64,000 nucleotides of DNA from Saccharibacillus sp. O23 (GTDB taxonomy: Bacteria; Bacillota; Bacilli; Paenibacillales; Paenibacillaceae): the NCBI RefSeq assembly GCF_002205895.1, contig NZ_NJDE01000007.1:186001-250000 (forward strand), in the 5' to 3' direction. Below the pieces are notes generated by a model. The model did not search any database. It was not told the DNA's origin and saw only the letters and a list, made by a program, of their open reading frames with translations. Positions 1 to 9,740 of the stretch are shown piece after piece (the stretch's first letter is position 1; the number at the start of each line of letters is the position of its first letter). The position numbers and the translations under genes are program-made.

Positions 1-164
1 CACAGCGGCGCTTTCCGTTTGCATCGCTTTTTATGCTGCGTTTCTTCTTGAATTCGCGCTGCTTGCCGACCTGTTCAGTTTTTGTATATGTGCTCGGTAT
101 ATGCTTCTGCTCAGGCAAATGCCAAGCAATCGTTGGTACATAAACACAGGGAGGGTAAGACAAG

Positions 165-3100
165 ATGAAGAGGAGAATGAGCCTGCTGCTGGTCGGGCTG
201 CTGTTGGTCTTGCAAATCATGCAAGGCATCGGATTCGCGGGTATCGCAAGCGCCGAAGAGCCCGCGGCCGCGACAGAGCAGACGCAGGCGGCGGAGAATC
301 AAGCGTCTTCGGGCGCGGTCGATTCCGGACAGACCGACAGCGGGCAAGGAGAACCCGATTCGGGAACGCAGACGCCCGGCGATTCGACGGTGACGCCGGA
401 TAACGGCGGGGCGCAGGAAGAGGCGCCGCCCGCGCAAGGCGAAGAACCGAAAACGGACGACGGGGCGGCTGCCGAAGAGTCGAAGACGGGCGAAGAAGCG
501 GCGGCCGATGCCGACGCGGAAGCCAAGGCGGATTCGGCGGAGCTGCGCGCCGCGCAGGCCATTACGGATAACCTGCTGACCGACGCCGAATTGAAGATCA
601 AAGACGGAAACGGCCAATATCAGCCTATCCAAAACGGAGTCGTGTACGAACAGGGCGCCGAAGTCGAAGTCGACTACAAATGGGCGCTGCCGAACGATCA
701 CGAGTATCAAGCGGGCGATTGGTTCGAGTTCGCTCTTCCCGACAAATTCGTGCTGGCGAACGACGTGACCGGCGACTTGGTCACGCAAGACGGTTCGGTC
801 GGACAGTTCGTCGTCGATCGTTCGAGCTTCAAAGTGAAAATGACGTTCAACGATCAGATCGAACAGTTCGAAGACGTTCAAGGAACGATCCATATCGAGA
901 CCAAGTTCGACAAGAACAAGTTCTCCGGCGGAACGAAGCAGACGATCGAGTTCCCGATCCAAGGTCAAAGCAAAAACGTCGAACTGGAGTTCAAACCGAT
1001 CGTCGGCGAGACCATCGAAAAGAAAGGTTCGGTCGACCGGGCCTTCAACGGCAAGCATATTCAGTGGAGCATCGACTTCAACAAAGCGCTGGCTACGGTC
1101 GAAGGCGCGGTGCTGAACGATCCGATGCCGAACGGCTTGAAGTTCGACGCGGCTTCGCTGAAAGTCTACCAGCTTGAAGTCCAATTGGACGGTTCGGTCC
1201 AACAAGGCGGAGAGTTTACGGACTATACGGTAGAAAAGACCGCGGACGATCAAGACTTCGCGTTGAAGTTCAACGCGCCGTCCATCAACTCGGCTTACCG
1301 AGTCGTCTATTCGACGGATGTCGAAAGCGGAACTTCTTTTACCAACAAAGCGACGCTGAGCGGAAGCAATATCTCGGACCTTACGGCGCAAGCGACGCAG
1401 AACGTCACGACCGGCAAACTGCTGGACAAGCAGATGGTCAAATACGACTCCGAGAAACAGCAGATCGATTGGAGAGTCTACTACAATTACGGCGAACAGA
1501 AAATTCCGGCGAGCAGCGCGGTCTTGACCGACCTGTTCAACGAATCGCACGAGTTGGTCGGCGGCACGGCCGGAATCAAAGTCTATTCGGTAACGCCGAC
1601 AAGCAACCAGAATATGAGCGGCAAAACGCCTTTCGCGGACTTCACCGCGAATGTTCTTCCCAACGAGAACGGCAAGAACGGCTTCGAGCTGAAATTCAAT
1701 AACGATATCGATTCCGCTTACGTGATCGAATACAGCACGAAGGCCAGCAAGCCGGTATACGTGTCCGAGAAGATCACGAATACCGTAACGGAAAGCGGCG
1801 GCGAATCGGCGACGGGCACGGCCCAATCCGATACCGGCCAAGTCTTCGGCATCAAAACGTATGTCGATTCGCTCAAAGACTATGCCAATAAATCGGTCGC
1901 TTGGAAAATCGTGTTGAACCACAACAAGCTCCCGATGAAAGGCGTGACGATTACCGACACGCATCCTTACAACGGCTTGACGCTGCTTCCGAGCACGCTC
2001 GTCGTCAACGGGCCTTCCGGACAGTTGAAGCTCGGCGAAGATTACACGCTGATTTCGCTGAGCGGAGACGATACAGATTACTCGGAAGGCTTCAAGATCG
2101 ACTTCGGCGCGGACAAGACGCTGAGCGGCGAATATACGGTCAGCTATCAGACGCGCTTCGATATGGACGCGCTGACGGCCGGGAAATCGACGTTCCTCAA
2201 CAGCGCGCTTGTCGAGTGGAAAGACGAAGCCGGCAAGGATCAGAGCGTCACGACCGAAGCGACTTTCAATCCTAACGGCGAAACGAAAAACAACGGCTAT
2301 AAGAACGGCAAGTACAATGCCGTAACCAAGAAAATCACTTGGACGGTCGGCGTCAACTATAACCTGAAAAGCCTGAATGCGGCTTCGATCGTCGATAAGC
2401 TGACGGCAGGACAGACGCCGGATATGGACAGCATCAAGCTGTACGAGATGAATATCGCCAAAGGCGGAAGCGGTTCGGTAGGCGCTCCGGCCCAGGTCGG
2501 CTTCACGCCGAACTACGATAAAGATTCGCGAACGCTGACGGTCTCCTTCAACGAGCCGATCGATTCCGCTTACGTGCTGGTATTCGATACCAGCTTGGAC
2601 GGCAGCTTGATCGAAAGCGACAAGGTTCCCAACACCGCGATGCTGATGAACGGAGCAAGCAAAGTTTCTTCCGACTTGAAAGCCGAAGTTACGGTGAGAC
2701 AGGGCGGAGAATACGTAGCCAAAGAAGGCCTGCAAAACGGCGAAGCGATGGACTGGAAGATCTGGATTAACCGCGGCCAATCCACCGTCAGTCAAGCCGC
2801 GCTGACCGACAAGCCGAGCCTTAATCAAGTACTGCTGCGCGATTCGTTCAATCTCTACAAAACGAATGTCGCCGCGGACGGAACGGTCACCAAATCGGCA
2901 GAAAAACTTCAGCAGGGCGCGGACAAAGATTACACCCTGCAATTCGATACCGACGCCGCGGGCCAAGAAACGTTCGTGTTGAAGTTCAACAAAGAAATTT
3001 CCACGTCGTACGTGCTGGAGTATCAATCGCTGATCGATGCCAAGAACGGCGATAAAGTCTCCAACACGGTCGATTTCAACGGCTTCAACCTTAAAGAAGT

Positions 3101-4646
3101 GGAAGACAACGATTCGGAAGAAAAGATCGTCGCGATTTCTTCCGGCTCGGGAACAGGCAGCGGCGTACGTTATCAGCTGACTGTGCATAAAGTGGATGCG
3201 GACGACAAAACGATCTCTTTGCCGGGAGCCGAATTCACGCTGCAGCGCAAAATGAAAAACGGTTCGCTGACCGATATCGGAACGGCTACCACCGACGCGA
3301 ATGGCCGGATCCTATTCACGAAGCTGCTGTCCGGCACTTACATCCTCAAGGAGAAAACGCCGCCGGAAGGCTATGAACTCGATGCGACGGAACATGCGAT
3401 CGAGATCAAAGGCGGCAATGCGGAAGATCTGAACGTCAATGCGGAAATCACCAATAAGCGCGCTTACCAGCTTGTGGTGCACAAGGTTGACGCCGACGAT
3501 GCCGCCCTCTCGCTTGAGGGAGCCGAATTCTTGCTGGAACGCAAACAAAAAGACGGCACGCGCATGACGATCGGAACGCAGAAGACCGATCAGAACGGAC
3601 AAATCACGTTCGCGAAATTGCTGTCCGGCGATTATGTCTTGACGGAGAAAAGCGCGCCTGCGGGCTATAAGCTCGATCCGAAAGAATACGAACTCACGCT
3701 CGACCGCGCGCACGCGGGAGACGATCTGATTCTTGAACAAGAGATCGCCAACGAGAAAACCTACGGGTTGACCGTGCACAAAGTCGATGCGGACAACGAG
3801 AACCTTTCGTTGAAAGGTGCCGAGTTCGCGTTGACGCAAAAACAAGCCGACGGAAGCTTCCTGACGATCGCGACGAAACAAAGCGACGAGAAAGGCCTGA
3901 TCCTTTTCGAAGGCTTGACGGCCGGGGAATACATCCTGACGGAAAAAGCGGCGCCTTCCGGCTATCTGCTGGATACGAAAGAGCGCGCAATTAAAATCGG
4001 ACGCGTCGAAGCCGGAACCGACTTCGTGGTAGACGAAAAAGTCACGAATAAAGTGCGTCCGTCCGTTCCGGGACCTTCGGAACCGCCGGTAACGCCTCCG
4101 GGACCTCCGGTGACGCCGCCTGTCACGCCTCCGGTAACGCCGCCCGTGACACCGCCGGTGACGCCGCCGGTCGATCCGACGCCGGAACCGTCGACGAATC
4201 GACCTCCGGGTCTTCAGTTCCCGCAGCTGCCTCTTCCGACGCCGCTGATCGACGTTCCGGAAGAAGGATCGCCTTCGGGCAATCCGAGCGTGGAACCGAC
4301 GCCGACGCAGCCGACGCCGGTCCAACCGACGCCGACAACGCCAAGCGTGCCCGTACCGACCGTGCCGACGCCGGACGACGATATCGAACTCGGCGACGAG
4401 ACGCCGAAAGGCGGATTGGATATTCCGTCCGATCCGACTCCTCCGAACGATCCTTCGGTCGGCGTACCGGACGATTCGGTTCCGCAAGGAACGACGACTC
4501 CGGGTACGGAACTGCTGCCGCAGACCGGCGAATCCGATTATCTGGCAAGCCGCGCAGTAGGCTTCGGCCTGTTGTTTATCGGCCTGCTGGGATTCCTGCT
4601 CGTTCGCAAACGCGCGGCCGAGAATCAGGAAGAGCCTAAATCTTAA
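165..4646 (+). CDS. LPXTG-anchored, multi-domain surface adhesin
   Basis: This is a cell-wall-anchored adhesin of 1493 residues. A signal peptide (about 1-30, ending near IASAEE) is followed by an acidic Ala/Glu/Gly/Asp-rich linker (about 31-125). Next comes a series of Ig-like adhesion modules of the collagen-binding/Cna type (about 130-990). Three SpaA-type repeats of about 97 residues begin near 1002, 1100 and 1199. Each has a VHKVDAD strand and an EK(T/S/A)APxGY-type strand, supplying the Lys and Glu expected for an internal isopeptide bond. A PPVTPPVT proline stalk (about 1300-1345) leads to LPQTG at 1451, a hydrophobic segment and an RKR tail, which form a sortase signal. The start is set by GGGAGG just upstream. 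No sortase gene lies in the window, so anchoring must use one encoded elsewhere. The host ligand is unknown. Confidence 0.9.
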   Translation: MKRRMSLLLVGLLLVLQIMQGIGFAGIASAEEPAAATEQTQAAENQASSGAVDSGQTDSGQGEPDSGTQTPGDSTVTPDNGGAQEEAPPAQGEEPKTDDGAAAEESKTGEEAAADADAEAKADSAELRAAQAITDNLLTDAELKIKDGNGQYQPIQNGVVYEQGAEVEVDYKWALPNDHEYQAGDWFEFALPDKFVLANDVTGDLVTQDGSVGQFVVDRSSFKVKMTFNDQIEQFEDVQGTIHIETKFDKNKFSGGTKQTIEFPIQGQSKNVELEFKPIVGETIEKKGSVDRAFNGKHIQWSIDFNKALATVEGAVLNDPMPNGLKFDAASLKVYQLEVQLDGSVQQGGEFTDYTVEKTADDQDFALKFNAPSINSAYRVVYSTDVESGTSFTNKATLSGSNISDLTAQATQNVTTGKLLDKQMVKYDSEKQQIDWRVYYNYGEQKIPASSAVLTDLFNESHELVGGTAGIKVYSVTPTSNQNMSGKTPFADFTANVLPNENGKNGFELKFNNDIDSAYVIEYSTKASKPVYVSEKITNTVTESGGESATGTAQSDTGQVFGIKTYVDSLKDYANKSVAWKIVLNHNKLPMKGVTITDTHPYNGLTLLPSTLVVNGPSGQLKLGEDYTLISLSGDDTDYSEGFKIDFGADKTLSGEYTVSYQTRFDMDALTAGKSTFLNSALVEWKDEAGKDQSVTTEATFNPNGETKNNGYKNGKYNAVTKKITWTVGVNYNLKSLNAASIVDKLTAGQTPDMDSIKLYEMNIAKGGSGSVGAPAQVGFTPNYDKDSRTLTVSFNEPIDSAYVLVFDTSLDGSLIESDKVPNTAMLMNGASKVSSDLKAEVTVRQGGEYVAKEGLQNGEAMDWKIWINRGQSTVSQAALTDKPSLNQVLLRDSFNLYKTNVAADGTVTKSAEKLQQGADKDYTLQFDTDAAGQETFVLKFNKEISTSYVLEYQSLIDAKNGDKVSNTVDFNGFNLKEVEDNDSEEKIVAISSGSGTGSGVRYQLTVHKVDADDKTISLPGAEFTLQRKMKNGSLTDIGTATTDANGRILFTKLLSGTYILKEKTPPEGYELDATEHAIEIKGGNAEDLNVNAEITNKRAYQLVVHKVDADDAALSLEGAEFLLERKQKDGTRMTIGTQKTDQNGQITFAKLLSGDYVLTEKSAPAGYKLDPKEYELTLDRAHAGDDLILEQEIANEKTYGLTVHKVDADNENLSLKGAEFALTQKQADGSFLTIATKQSDEKGLILFEGLTAGEYILTEKAAPSGYLLDTKERAIKIGRVEAGTDFVVDEKVTNKVRPSVPGPSEPPVTPPGPPVTPPVTPPVTPPVTPPVTPPVDPTPEPSTNRPPGLQFPQLPLPTPLIDVPEEGSPSGNPSVEPTPTQPTPVQPTPTTPSVPVPTVPTPDDDIELGDETPKGGLDIPSDPTPPNDPSVGVPDDSVPQGTTTPGTELLPQTGESDYLASRAVGFGLLFIGLLGFLLVRKRAAENQEEPKS

Positions 4647-4661
4647 GCGATCGTTTCTGCG

Positions 4662-4784
4662 GGTGCTAGCGTCTTTCGACTCTTAATCACAGGTTTACGT
4701 TTCACTGAAACGCACACGCTTTAGGTGCGATTCAGAGGAATGTATGCCTACCTTTAAGGTTGACAAGGTGCTAGCGCCTTTCGA
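4662..4784 (+). repeat. Family 2 palindromic repeat, decayed copy with flanking direct repeats
   Basis: This copy shares about 95 bp with the reverse complement of 37550-37648. Common blocks are ACTCTTAATCA, CACACGCTTTAGGTGCG, ACCTTTAA and GTTGACAAGGT. The central hairpin, perfect in the other copy, is degraded here. An 18-bp direct repeat, GGTGCTAGCG(T/C)CTTTCGA, brackets it at 4662-4679 and 4767-4784. The other copy lacks that direct repeat, so it is either a target duplication or a local feature. The element lies between the adhesin stop and its terminator. Confidence 0.7.
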
Positions 4785-4806
4785 TTGCGGAAGCGTACGA
4801 ACAAAA

Positions 4807-4850
4807 GCCGACTACGAAGCGGGAAAATCGCTTCGTAGTCGGCTTTTTTA
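4807..4850 (+). terminator. Intrinsic terminator between convergent genes
   Basis: A perfect 15-bp stem (GCCGACTACGAAGCG), 7-nt loop and T-run of seven lie downstream of the adhesin. A short A-run on the left side could also let it serve the convergent response-regulator gene on the minus strand. Confidence 0.9.
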
Positions 4851-4903
4851 TCGAAAAAACGAGATGAGCGCATACGGCATGCGGATCGGCGGCCGGCTCC
4901 GGA

Positions 4904-6088
4904 TCAGAAAGCCTCGGGTCGCAGCGACTCGGAGACGGTTGCGAGCATCGCGTCTCCCGCGTTCCATTTGGCATACCAATCCGACAACAGCATCGGCAGT
5001 TCCACATCCAACTCCTGCTCGAACAGTTTCCGGGCTTGAAGATACTGTTCGTCCACGGCAAGCCGGTCGCCCAACATCGCGTAGGCTTGAAGAAGGCCCA
5101 GATGAGCATGTTCCGCATACGGGTGAAGCCGGGTCAATTTCTTGTATTCGGCCGTCGCTTCGACAAGTCGGCCTTGTTCCAACAGGAAGAGCGCCAGATC
5201 GGAAGCATGATTCAATTGGATCGCCCGGAGGCGCTGACGTTCTCCTTCGGCCCAAGCATAGTCGTAATCGGCCAAATAATCGTCGACGTATAGAGCGGCC
5301 AAACGCAGATGCTCGGCGCAGTTCGACGGAGTGACCGTTCCGAGCGAACGGATGCCGCTCTCGAAACGGTCGACGTCCAGCGCCATTCCGTTCAAACGGA
5401 GCGTGTACCCTTCTCCGCCGCTGGCGTTCAGAATCTCGGCTTCGACATGGGTCTGCTTCAGGCATTGGCGAATCTGATAGATGGTCGTATACAGATACGT
5501 CGAAGCTCTTTTGATCGGAAGGTCCGGCCAGAATTGCCCGATCAGATTGTCTTTGCTGATAAACCGTTCCCGGTAATGCAGCAGATAGGCGAACATTTCC
5601 TGCGCGCGGTTCGTGCGCCAGCGGAACGCGGTATCGGCCGAAGCGCCGCGCGGCGTGCATAGGCGCAGCGTGCCGAAGGCGCCGATCATCAACGTTTCGA
5701 CCGCTTCTTCTTGCGGGAAGATTTCTTGGCGGCGCGCGGTCAACCGTTCGACGGTCTTCGCCAGCCGCGCGCGTTGGACGGGCTTCAGCACGTAATCCAG
5801 CGCGTTCAATTCGAACGCGTCGATCGCGTAACGGTCGTACCCCGTGATAAATACGATGTCCGAATCGGGGCTGGCCTGCTGAAGCCGTTCGGCAGCCTGC
5901 ATGCCGTTCATTTCGGGCATCACGATATCCAGAAAGATCACGTCCGGGCGGCTTGCGCAAGCGGCTTCGATCGCGTCTGCCGGGTTCGTATAAGATTCGA
6001 TGTCTTCGAATTCGGGCATGGCACGCAGAAGTTTTTCCATGTAGGCCACGGCCAGCTTCTCATCGTCGATTAGCATAGCCTTCATCAT
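4904..6088 (-). CDS. Response regulator with winged-helix and BTAD-like output domain
   Basis: This is a cytoplasmic transcription regulator of about 394 residues. Residues 1-120 form a receiver domain with acidic pocket D8/D9, phosphoacceptor D54 (FLDIVMP) and K102 (VLKP). Residues about 145-235 look like an OmpR/SARP-type winged helix (FAYLLHYRERFISKDNLI). The C-terminal half is helical and TPR-like, as in bacterial transcriptional activation (BTAD) domains. AAAGGAG upstream supports either of two adjacent ATG codons. The gene follows the hybrid kinase by 48 bp on the same strand, so the two almost certainly form one operon and signalling pair. Target genes are unknown. Confidence 0.88.
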   Translation of the reverse strand: MMKAMLIDDEKLAVAYMEKLLRAMPEFEDIESYTNPADAIEAACASRPDVIFLDIVMPEMNGMQAAERLQQASPDSDIVFITGYDRYAIDAFELNALDYVLKPVQRARLAKTVERLTARRQEIFPQEEAVETLMIGAFGTLRLCTPRGASADTAFRWRTNRAQEMFAYLLHYRERFISKDNLIGQFWPDLPIKRASTYLYTTIYQIRQCLKQTHVEAEILNASGGEGYTLRLNGMALDVDRFESGIRSLGTVTPSNCAEHLRLAALYVDDYLADYDYAWAEGERQRLRAIQLNHASDLALFLLEQGRLVEATAEYKKLTRLHPYAEHAHLGLLQAYAMLGDRLAVDEQYLQARKLFEQELDVELPMLLSDWYAKWNAGDAMLATVSESLRPEAF

Positions 6089-6136
6089 GATCGATTCACT
6101 CCTTTACCGATTAAGTCCTCGCCGACACCGAGCGAA

Positions 6137-9100
6137 TCAGTCGGAAAATGCTTCGCTTTGCGGCAGCCGGCCGGGAACGAGAGGGACGCGGAACGTCACC
6201 GACGTTCCGACGCCTTTTCGACTGCGGATCGACAATCCGGAGCCGTACAGCTTTTTCAGACGCCGATCCGTATTCAGCGTTCCGATGCCTTGCCTTTCGC
6301 CGCGCGACGGCGTGAGCAGCGTTTGCAGCGTCTTCTCGTCCATGCCGACGCCGTCGTCTTCGACCGTAAACGCGACCCGATCGTTCTCCAGACGGGCGGT
6401 TACCGACACGCGGCCGCCGCTCGAACGGCTGAGCACGCCGTGCCGGACGGCATTTTCGACGAGCGGCTGAATAGACAGCGGAGGCAGCATCACTTCAAGA
6501 TCGACTTCGTCCGGGATATGAATCTCCGCGCGCAGGCGGTCTTCGAAGCGCATGGATTCGATCGCCAGATAAGAGCGCACGAGCTCCAGTTCCCGCTCCA
6601 ACGGCACGAGCTGCCGCGTATTCCAATAATCGAAGCTGATCTGCAAATAGGAGCCGAACGCTTCGATGGTCTCGTTCATGCGGTCCAGATCGATCACGCT
6701 CAAAGCGGTAATCGAATTCAGGGCATTGAACAGAAAATGCGGTTGAATCTGGGCCTGCAAATAAGCGGCTTCGATCTTCAAACGTTCGCCGATCGCGCGC
6801 TGCAAATCGGTCAGCGCTTTGACGCGGTAGTTCAATTCCAACGCGTCGGCCGGCTTGACCACGTAATCGTTGGCTCCCGCCGCGAAACCGGCGTAGATGT
6901 CTTCGGGCCGCCCGCGCGCCGTCAACAGCAGGACGGGCAGCTCCGCGCGCGAATATCGTTCGCGAATCCGTTCGGTCAGTTCGTAGCCCGACATATTGGG
7001 CATCATAGCATCCGCGATCACGAGATCCCAGACTTTCTTGTCCAGCAGTTCCAACGCTTCCGCCCCGCTGAGCGCATAAACGACGAGATAACGTTCTTCC
7101 GGAAGCATGCCGCGCAGCACGCGGAGATTGATCGGATCGTCGTCCACCGCGAGAATGCGGGATCTGGAATCGCCGTCCTCACTCGGCAGGTCGTGCCGAT
7201 TCGCTTCTTCCCATACGTGCGGCGGCAGATCGGACGGAACAGGGTTCGCCGCGCGCAGGCGTTTCGCTTCTTCTTGCGCGTTTCGCTGCTCGTAAGGATC
7301 CGCGAGCGGCAGCGAGAAAGCGAAAACGGAGCCGCTGCCCGGTTCGGATTCGGCGGACAGTTTGCTGCCGTGCAGTTCGATAAGGTTGCGGCTGACCGCA
7401 AGTCCCAGACCGATGCCCGAAGCGCCGAGAAGAGGATCGACCTGTTCGTAAGGGTCGAAGATTCGGGCAAGGTGACCCGGAGCGATGCCGACGCCGGTAT
7501 CGGACACCCGGATTTCCAGCAGGTCGTCCATCACCCGCGCGCTGACGCTTACCCGACCGGCAGGCGTGAACTTGATGGCGTTATGCACGAGATTGAACAG
7601 AATCTGGGTCAAGCGCTTCTCGTCCGCGAGCACGGCCGGGGAATCGTCCGGCATATCGAGTTCGAGTTCCAGAGGCTTGTCCACGGCCATATAACGCAGC
7701 ATGTCCAGCACGCCGGCCGCCGACGATTGGACCAACACCGGCGCGAGGCGGATCGAAATCCGGCGTTCTCGGATCTGCGAGACATCGAGCAGATCGCCGA
7801 GCAGCAGATTCATCCGGCGTCCGACTTGACCCAATAGTTGAAGATCTCTTCGCGAACGTTCGGTGAGCGCTTCGCCTTCGGTTGCCAATACGCTGTCGGC
7901 GATATTGATCATCCCGTGCAGCGGCGTACGCAGCTCGTGCGACGTTTGGGCCAAGAATTCGTCTTTGGCTTTGTCGGCTTGCCGGAGCCGTTCGGCAAGT
8001 TCGGTCAGAGCCGAATTGTTGCGGAAATACTTGCCGACCGCATAAGCTACCGTGCCGAAGAAAGCGATCAGGATGTCGAACGGATAGAATCCGGGTGCGA
8101 CCCAGCCGGCGTTTTTGAATCCGCCCCAGACCAGCGTCGACGCCATGCCGGCCGCCGCGATCAACAGGAAGATCGCATTGCGTTCTTTTTCGACGATATA
8201 GTGAATCAGAAGAACCGGCACCCATAACGAAGGCAGCAGCGTCACGACCGTAAACAGCCCGATTTTGGTGGAATACAGAACGGCTTCGATCGGAGCGAAG
8301 ATGATGAACAGGCCGTAAAGCGCCGTCAGAGCAAAATAAAACCGGTACCTGCGCTGACGCTTCGGTTCCAGAGAGAACGATACCGCGAGTTTGAGCATTA
8401 ACGTCGTCATGGCCGCGTAAGAGAACAAAGCGATTTTTTTGGCGGCTTCGTAATCGAACGGCCAGATGGCCAGAAGAACCTTGTCTTCGTCGAGCGAGAT
8501 GCTGAACACGGCCGAGACGAGCAGCAAGGTGAACAGCAGAAAGACTTTGTCTTTGCGGCTGAACAAATAGATGATTCCGATATAGACCGCATGCATCAGC
8601 AAGATCGCCAGCGTGATCAACTGCATGCCGACGTTATAGGTGCGATCGGAGTTGATCGCGTTCGACGATCCGAAGAGAAGCGAACGCGCGATGCCCCCTC
8701 GTCGGGCATTCTCGAAGTTCGAGACTTCGACGACCAGATCGATCTCGTTCGTATCCGGCAGCGAGACCAGTTCGGTATTGACTCGGGCTTGGTGATCTTC
8801 GGCTGACTCGGCCGGATGTCCCATCTCCGCTTCCATTTCGCCGTTGGCATACAAACGAAAAGAAGTTTGAATATCTTTGACGGTCAATTTGTACGACAGA
8901 TCCAAATCGGGATTCGTCAGAATTCGCAGCCGGTAGCTGCCGTAACCGACGGACGAATCCGTTCCCAGCGCTTTTTTCCAATCGCCCGGAACGGAGATTC
9001 TTCCGGGCGACTCTCCGAGAACGCTTCCCGGATCGGATTCGATAAAGCGTCGGGGGTAGAAGGTCCATTCCCCGTCCAACTGAAGCGTATGCCAGTTGTC

Positions 9101-9289
9101 GAGTTTCGTTCCTCTAAGGTCGAGAACTCCGTTTTCGGCCCGCGGGGTGCCCGACATGCCGTACGGATTGGTAAGAATGAGCCGAAGACCGGATAAAGCC
9201 AACAGCAGCAGCAGAAGCAGCAAGAAAATGGTCGTCTTCGGCGACGACTTCAACGATCGGCGAAAAGGTTGGCGTGTAGGATTTCTCAT
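6137..9289 (-). CDS. Membrane hybrid sensor kinase with HisKA and LytS-type kinase cores
   Basis: The 1050-residue protein starts with a transmembrane anchor (about 21-40). An extracytoplasmic beta-rich domain (about 55-205) follows, then about seven membrane segments (about 215-410) in the 7TMR-DISM arrangement. A HisKA/HATPase module begins with SHELRTPLHG near 448. A receiver domain has its phosphoacceptor Asp near 760 (VIADAMMPN). A second, LytS-type kinase begins with QPHFLFNALN near 848 and ends in another ATPase domain. It probably senses a carbohydrate or envelope ligand (a family inference) and phosphorylates the downstream response regulator. The ribosome binding site before this ATG is weak. 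Confidence 0.88.
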   Translation of the reverse strand: MRNPTRQPFRRSLKSSPKTTIFLLLLLLLLALSGLRLILTNPYGMSGTPRAENGVLDLRGTKLDNWHTLQLDGEWTFYPRRFIESDPGSVLGESPGRISVPGDWKKALGTDSSVGYGSYRLRILTNPDLDLSYKLTVKDIQTSFRLYANGEMEAEMGHPAESAEDHQARVNTELVSLPDTNEIDLVVEVSNFENARRGGIARSLLFGSSNAINSDRTYNVGMQLITLAILLMHAVYIGIIYLFSRKDKVFLLFTLLLVSAVFSISLDEDKVLLAIWPFDYEAAKKIALFSYAAMTTLMLKLAVSFSLEPKRQRRYRFYFALTALYGLFIIFAPIEAVLYSTKIGLFTVVTLLPSLWVPVLLIHYIVEKERNAIFLLIAAAGMASTLVWGGFKNAGWVAPGFYPFDILIAFFGTVAYAVGKYFRNNSALTELAERLRQADKAKDEFLAQTSHELRTPLHGMINIADSVLATEGEALTERSRRDLQLLGQVGRRMNLLLGDLLDVSQIRERRISIRLAPVLVQSSAAGVLDMLRYMAVDKPLELELDMPDDSPAVLADEKRLTQILFNLVHNAIKFTPAGRVSVSARVMDDLLEIRVSDTGVGIAPGHLARIFDPYEQVDPLLGASGIGLGLAVSRNLIELHGSKLSAESEPGSGSVFAFSLPLADPYEQRNAQEEAKRLRAANPVPSDLPPHVWEEANRHDLPSEDGDSRSRILAVDDDPINLRVLRGMLPEERYLVVYALSGAEALELLDKKVWDLVIADAMMPNMSGYELTERIRERYSRAELPVLLLTARGRPEDIYAGFAAGANDYVVKPADALELNYRVKALTDLQRAIGERLKIEAAYLQAQIQPHFLFNALNSITALSVIDLDRMNETIEAFGSYLQISFDYWNTRQLVPLERELELVRSYLAIESMRFEDRLRAEIHIPDEVDLEVMLPPLSIQPLVENAVRHGVLSRSSGGRVSVTARLENDRVAFTVEDDGVGMDEKTLQTLLTPSRGERQGIGTLNTDRRLKKLYGSGLSIRSRKGVGTSVTFRVPLVPGRLPQSEAFSD

Positions 9290-9740
9290 ATCTTCTACTT
9301 TAATTCCGAGCGGCCCGCGAATCCAGCCTTTAATTCGAGAAATCGGCCGTTCCCTTCAAACTTTCTCCCGAAATCTTGCCGCGCGGAAAAGCCGAAGAAC
9401 GGACGTCCTCCGTTCTTCGGCTTTTCCTACGCTGCGGGAACCTCGGGCGCCGCTCGGTCGGCCTCGGCAGCCGCTCGCGCGATCTTCTCACGATCGTAAT
9501 CGAATCGCTGCCGCCGCATTCGATCGAACATTCTTTCGCCGTCGCTGTGATAACTTCTGCATTTATTGTATCTCTATGCCAAACGGCTCCGCAAGCTATC
9601 CTTTTTACAATCTTCAAGATTTTGTTATCGCATCTTCCGGCAACTTGCAGTATACTACGGTTGAGTGCTCACTTTCGGCTACAGTCCGGTCGTGGAGCCG
9701 GTGTGTCTGAATTTTGGGCATATCTTGAACAGCTGGGCCG
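9290..9740. other. 451-bp divergent intergenic region with a perfect 19-bp hairpin
   Basis: The region separates the minus-strand kinase operon from the plus-strand DUF2294 gene. The only strong structure is the perfect inverted repeat at 9385-9427. The last 100 bp before the DUF2294 gene can form a small CGGCT/AGCCG hairpin near 9677-9700, but it matches no riboswitch class that I recognise. No credible coding sequence is visible. Confidence 0.6.
9385..9427. repeat. Perfect 19-bp inverted repeat, terminator-like in both directions
   Basis: The arms GGAAAAGCCGAAGAACGGA are separated by a 5-nt loop. Both flanks give short T-tracts after a GC stem on either strand, so it looks like a bidirectional terminator. 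It lies between two genes that diverge, which is an odd place for one. The GCCGAAGAA core recurs in the terminators at 10519 and 11132. Confidence 0.8.

Noticed and set aside
111-3188. 1025-codon open frame on the minus strand opposite the adhesin
   Set aside because: It runs antisense to a gene with signal peptide, LPXTG and repeats. Its residues are Arg/Val/Phe-rich and show no domain.
9640-9740. Possible riboswitch before the DUF2294 gene
   Set aside because: Only a 5-bp hairpin is visible and no known riboswitch core could be matched. A covariance search would settle it.
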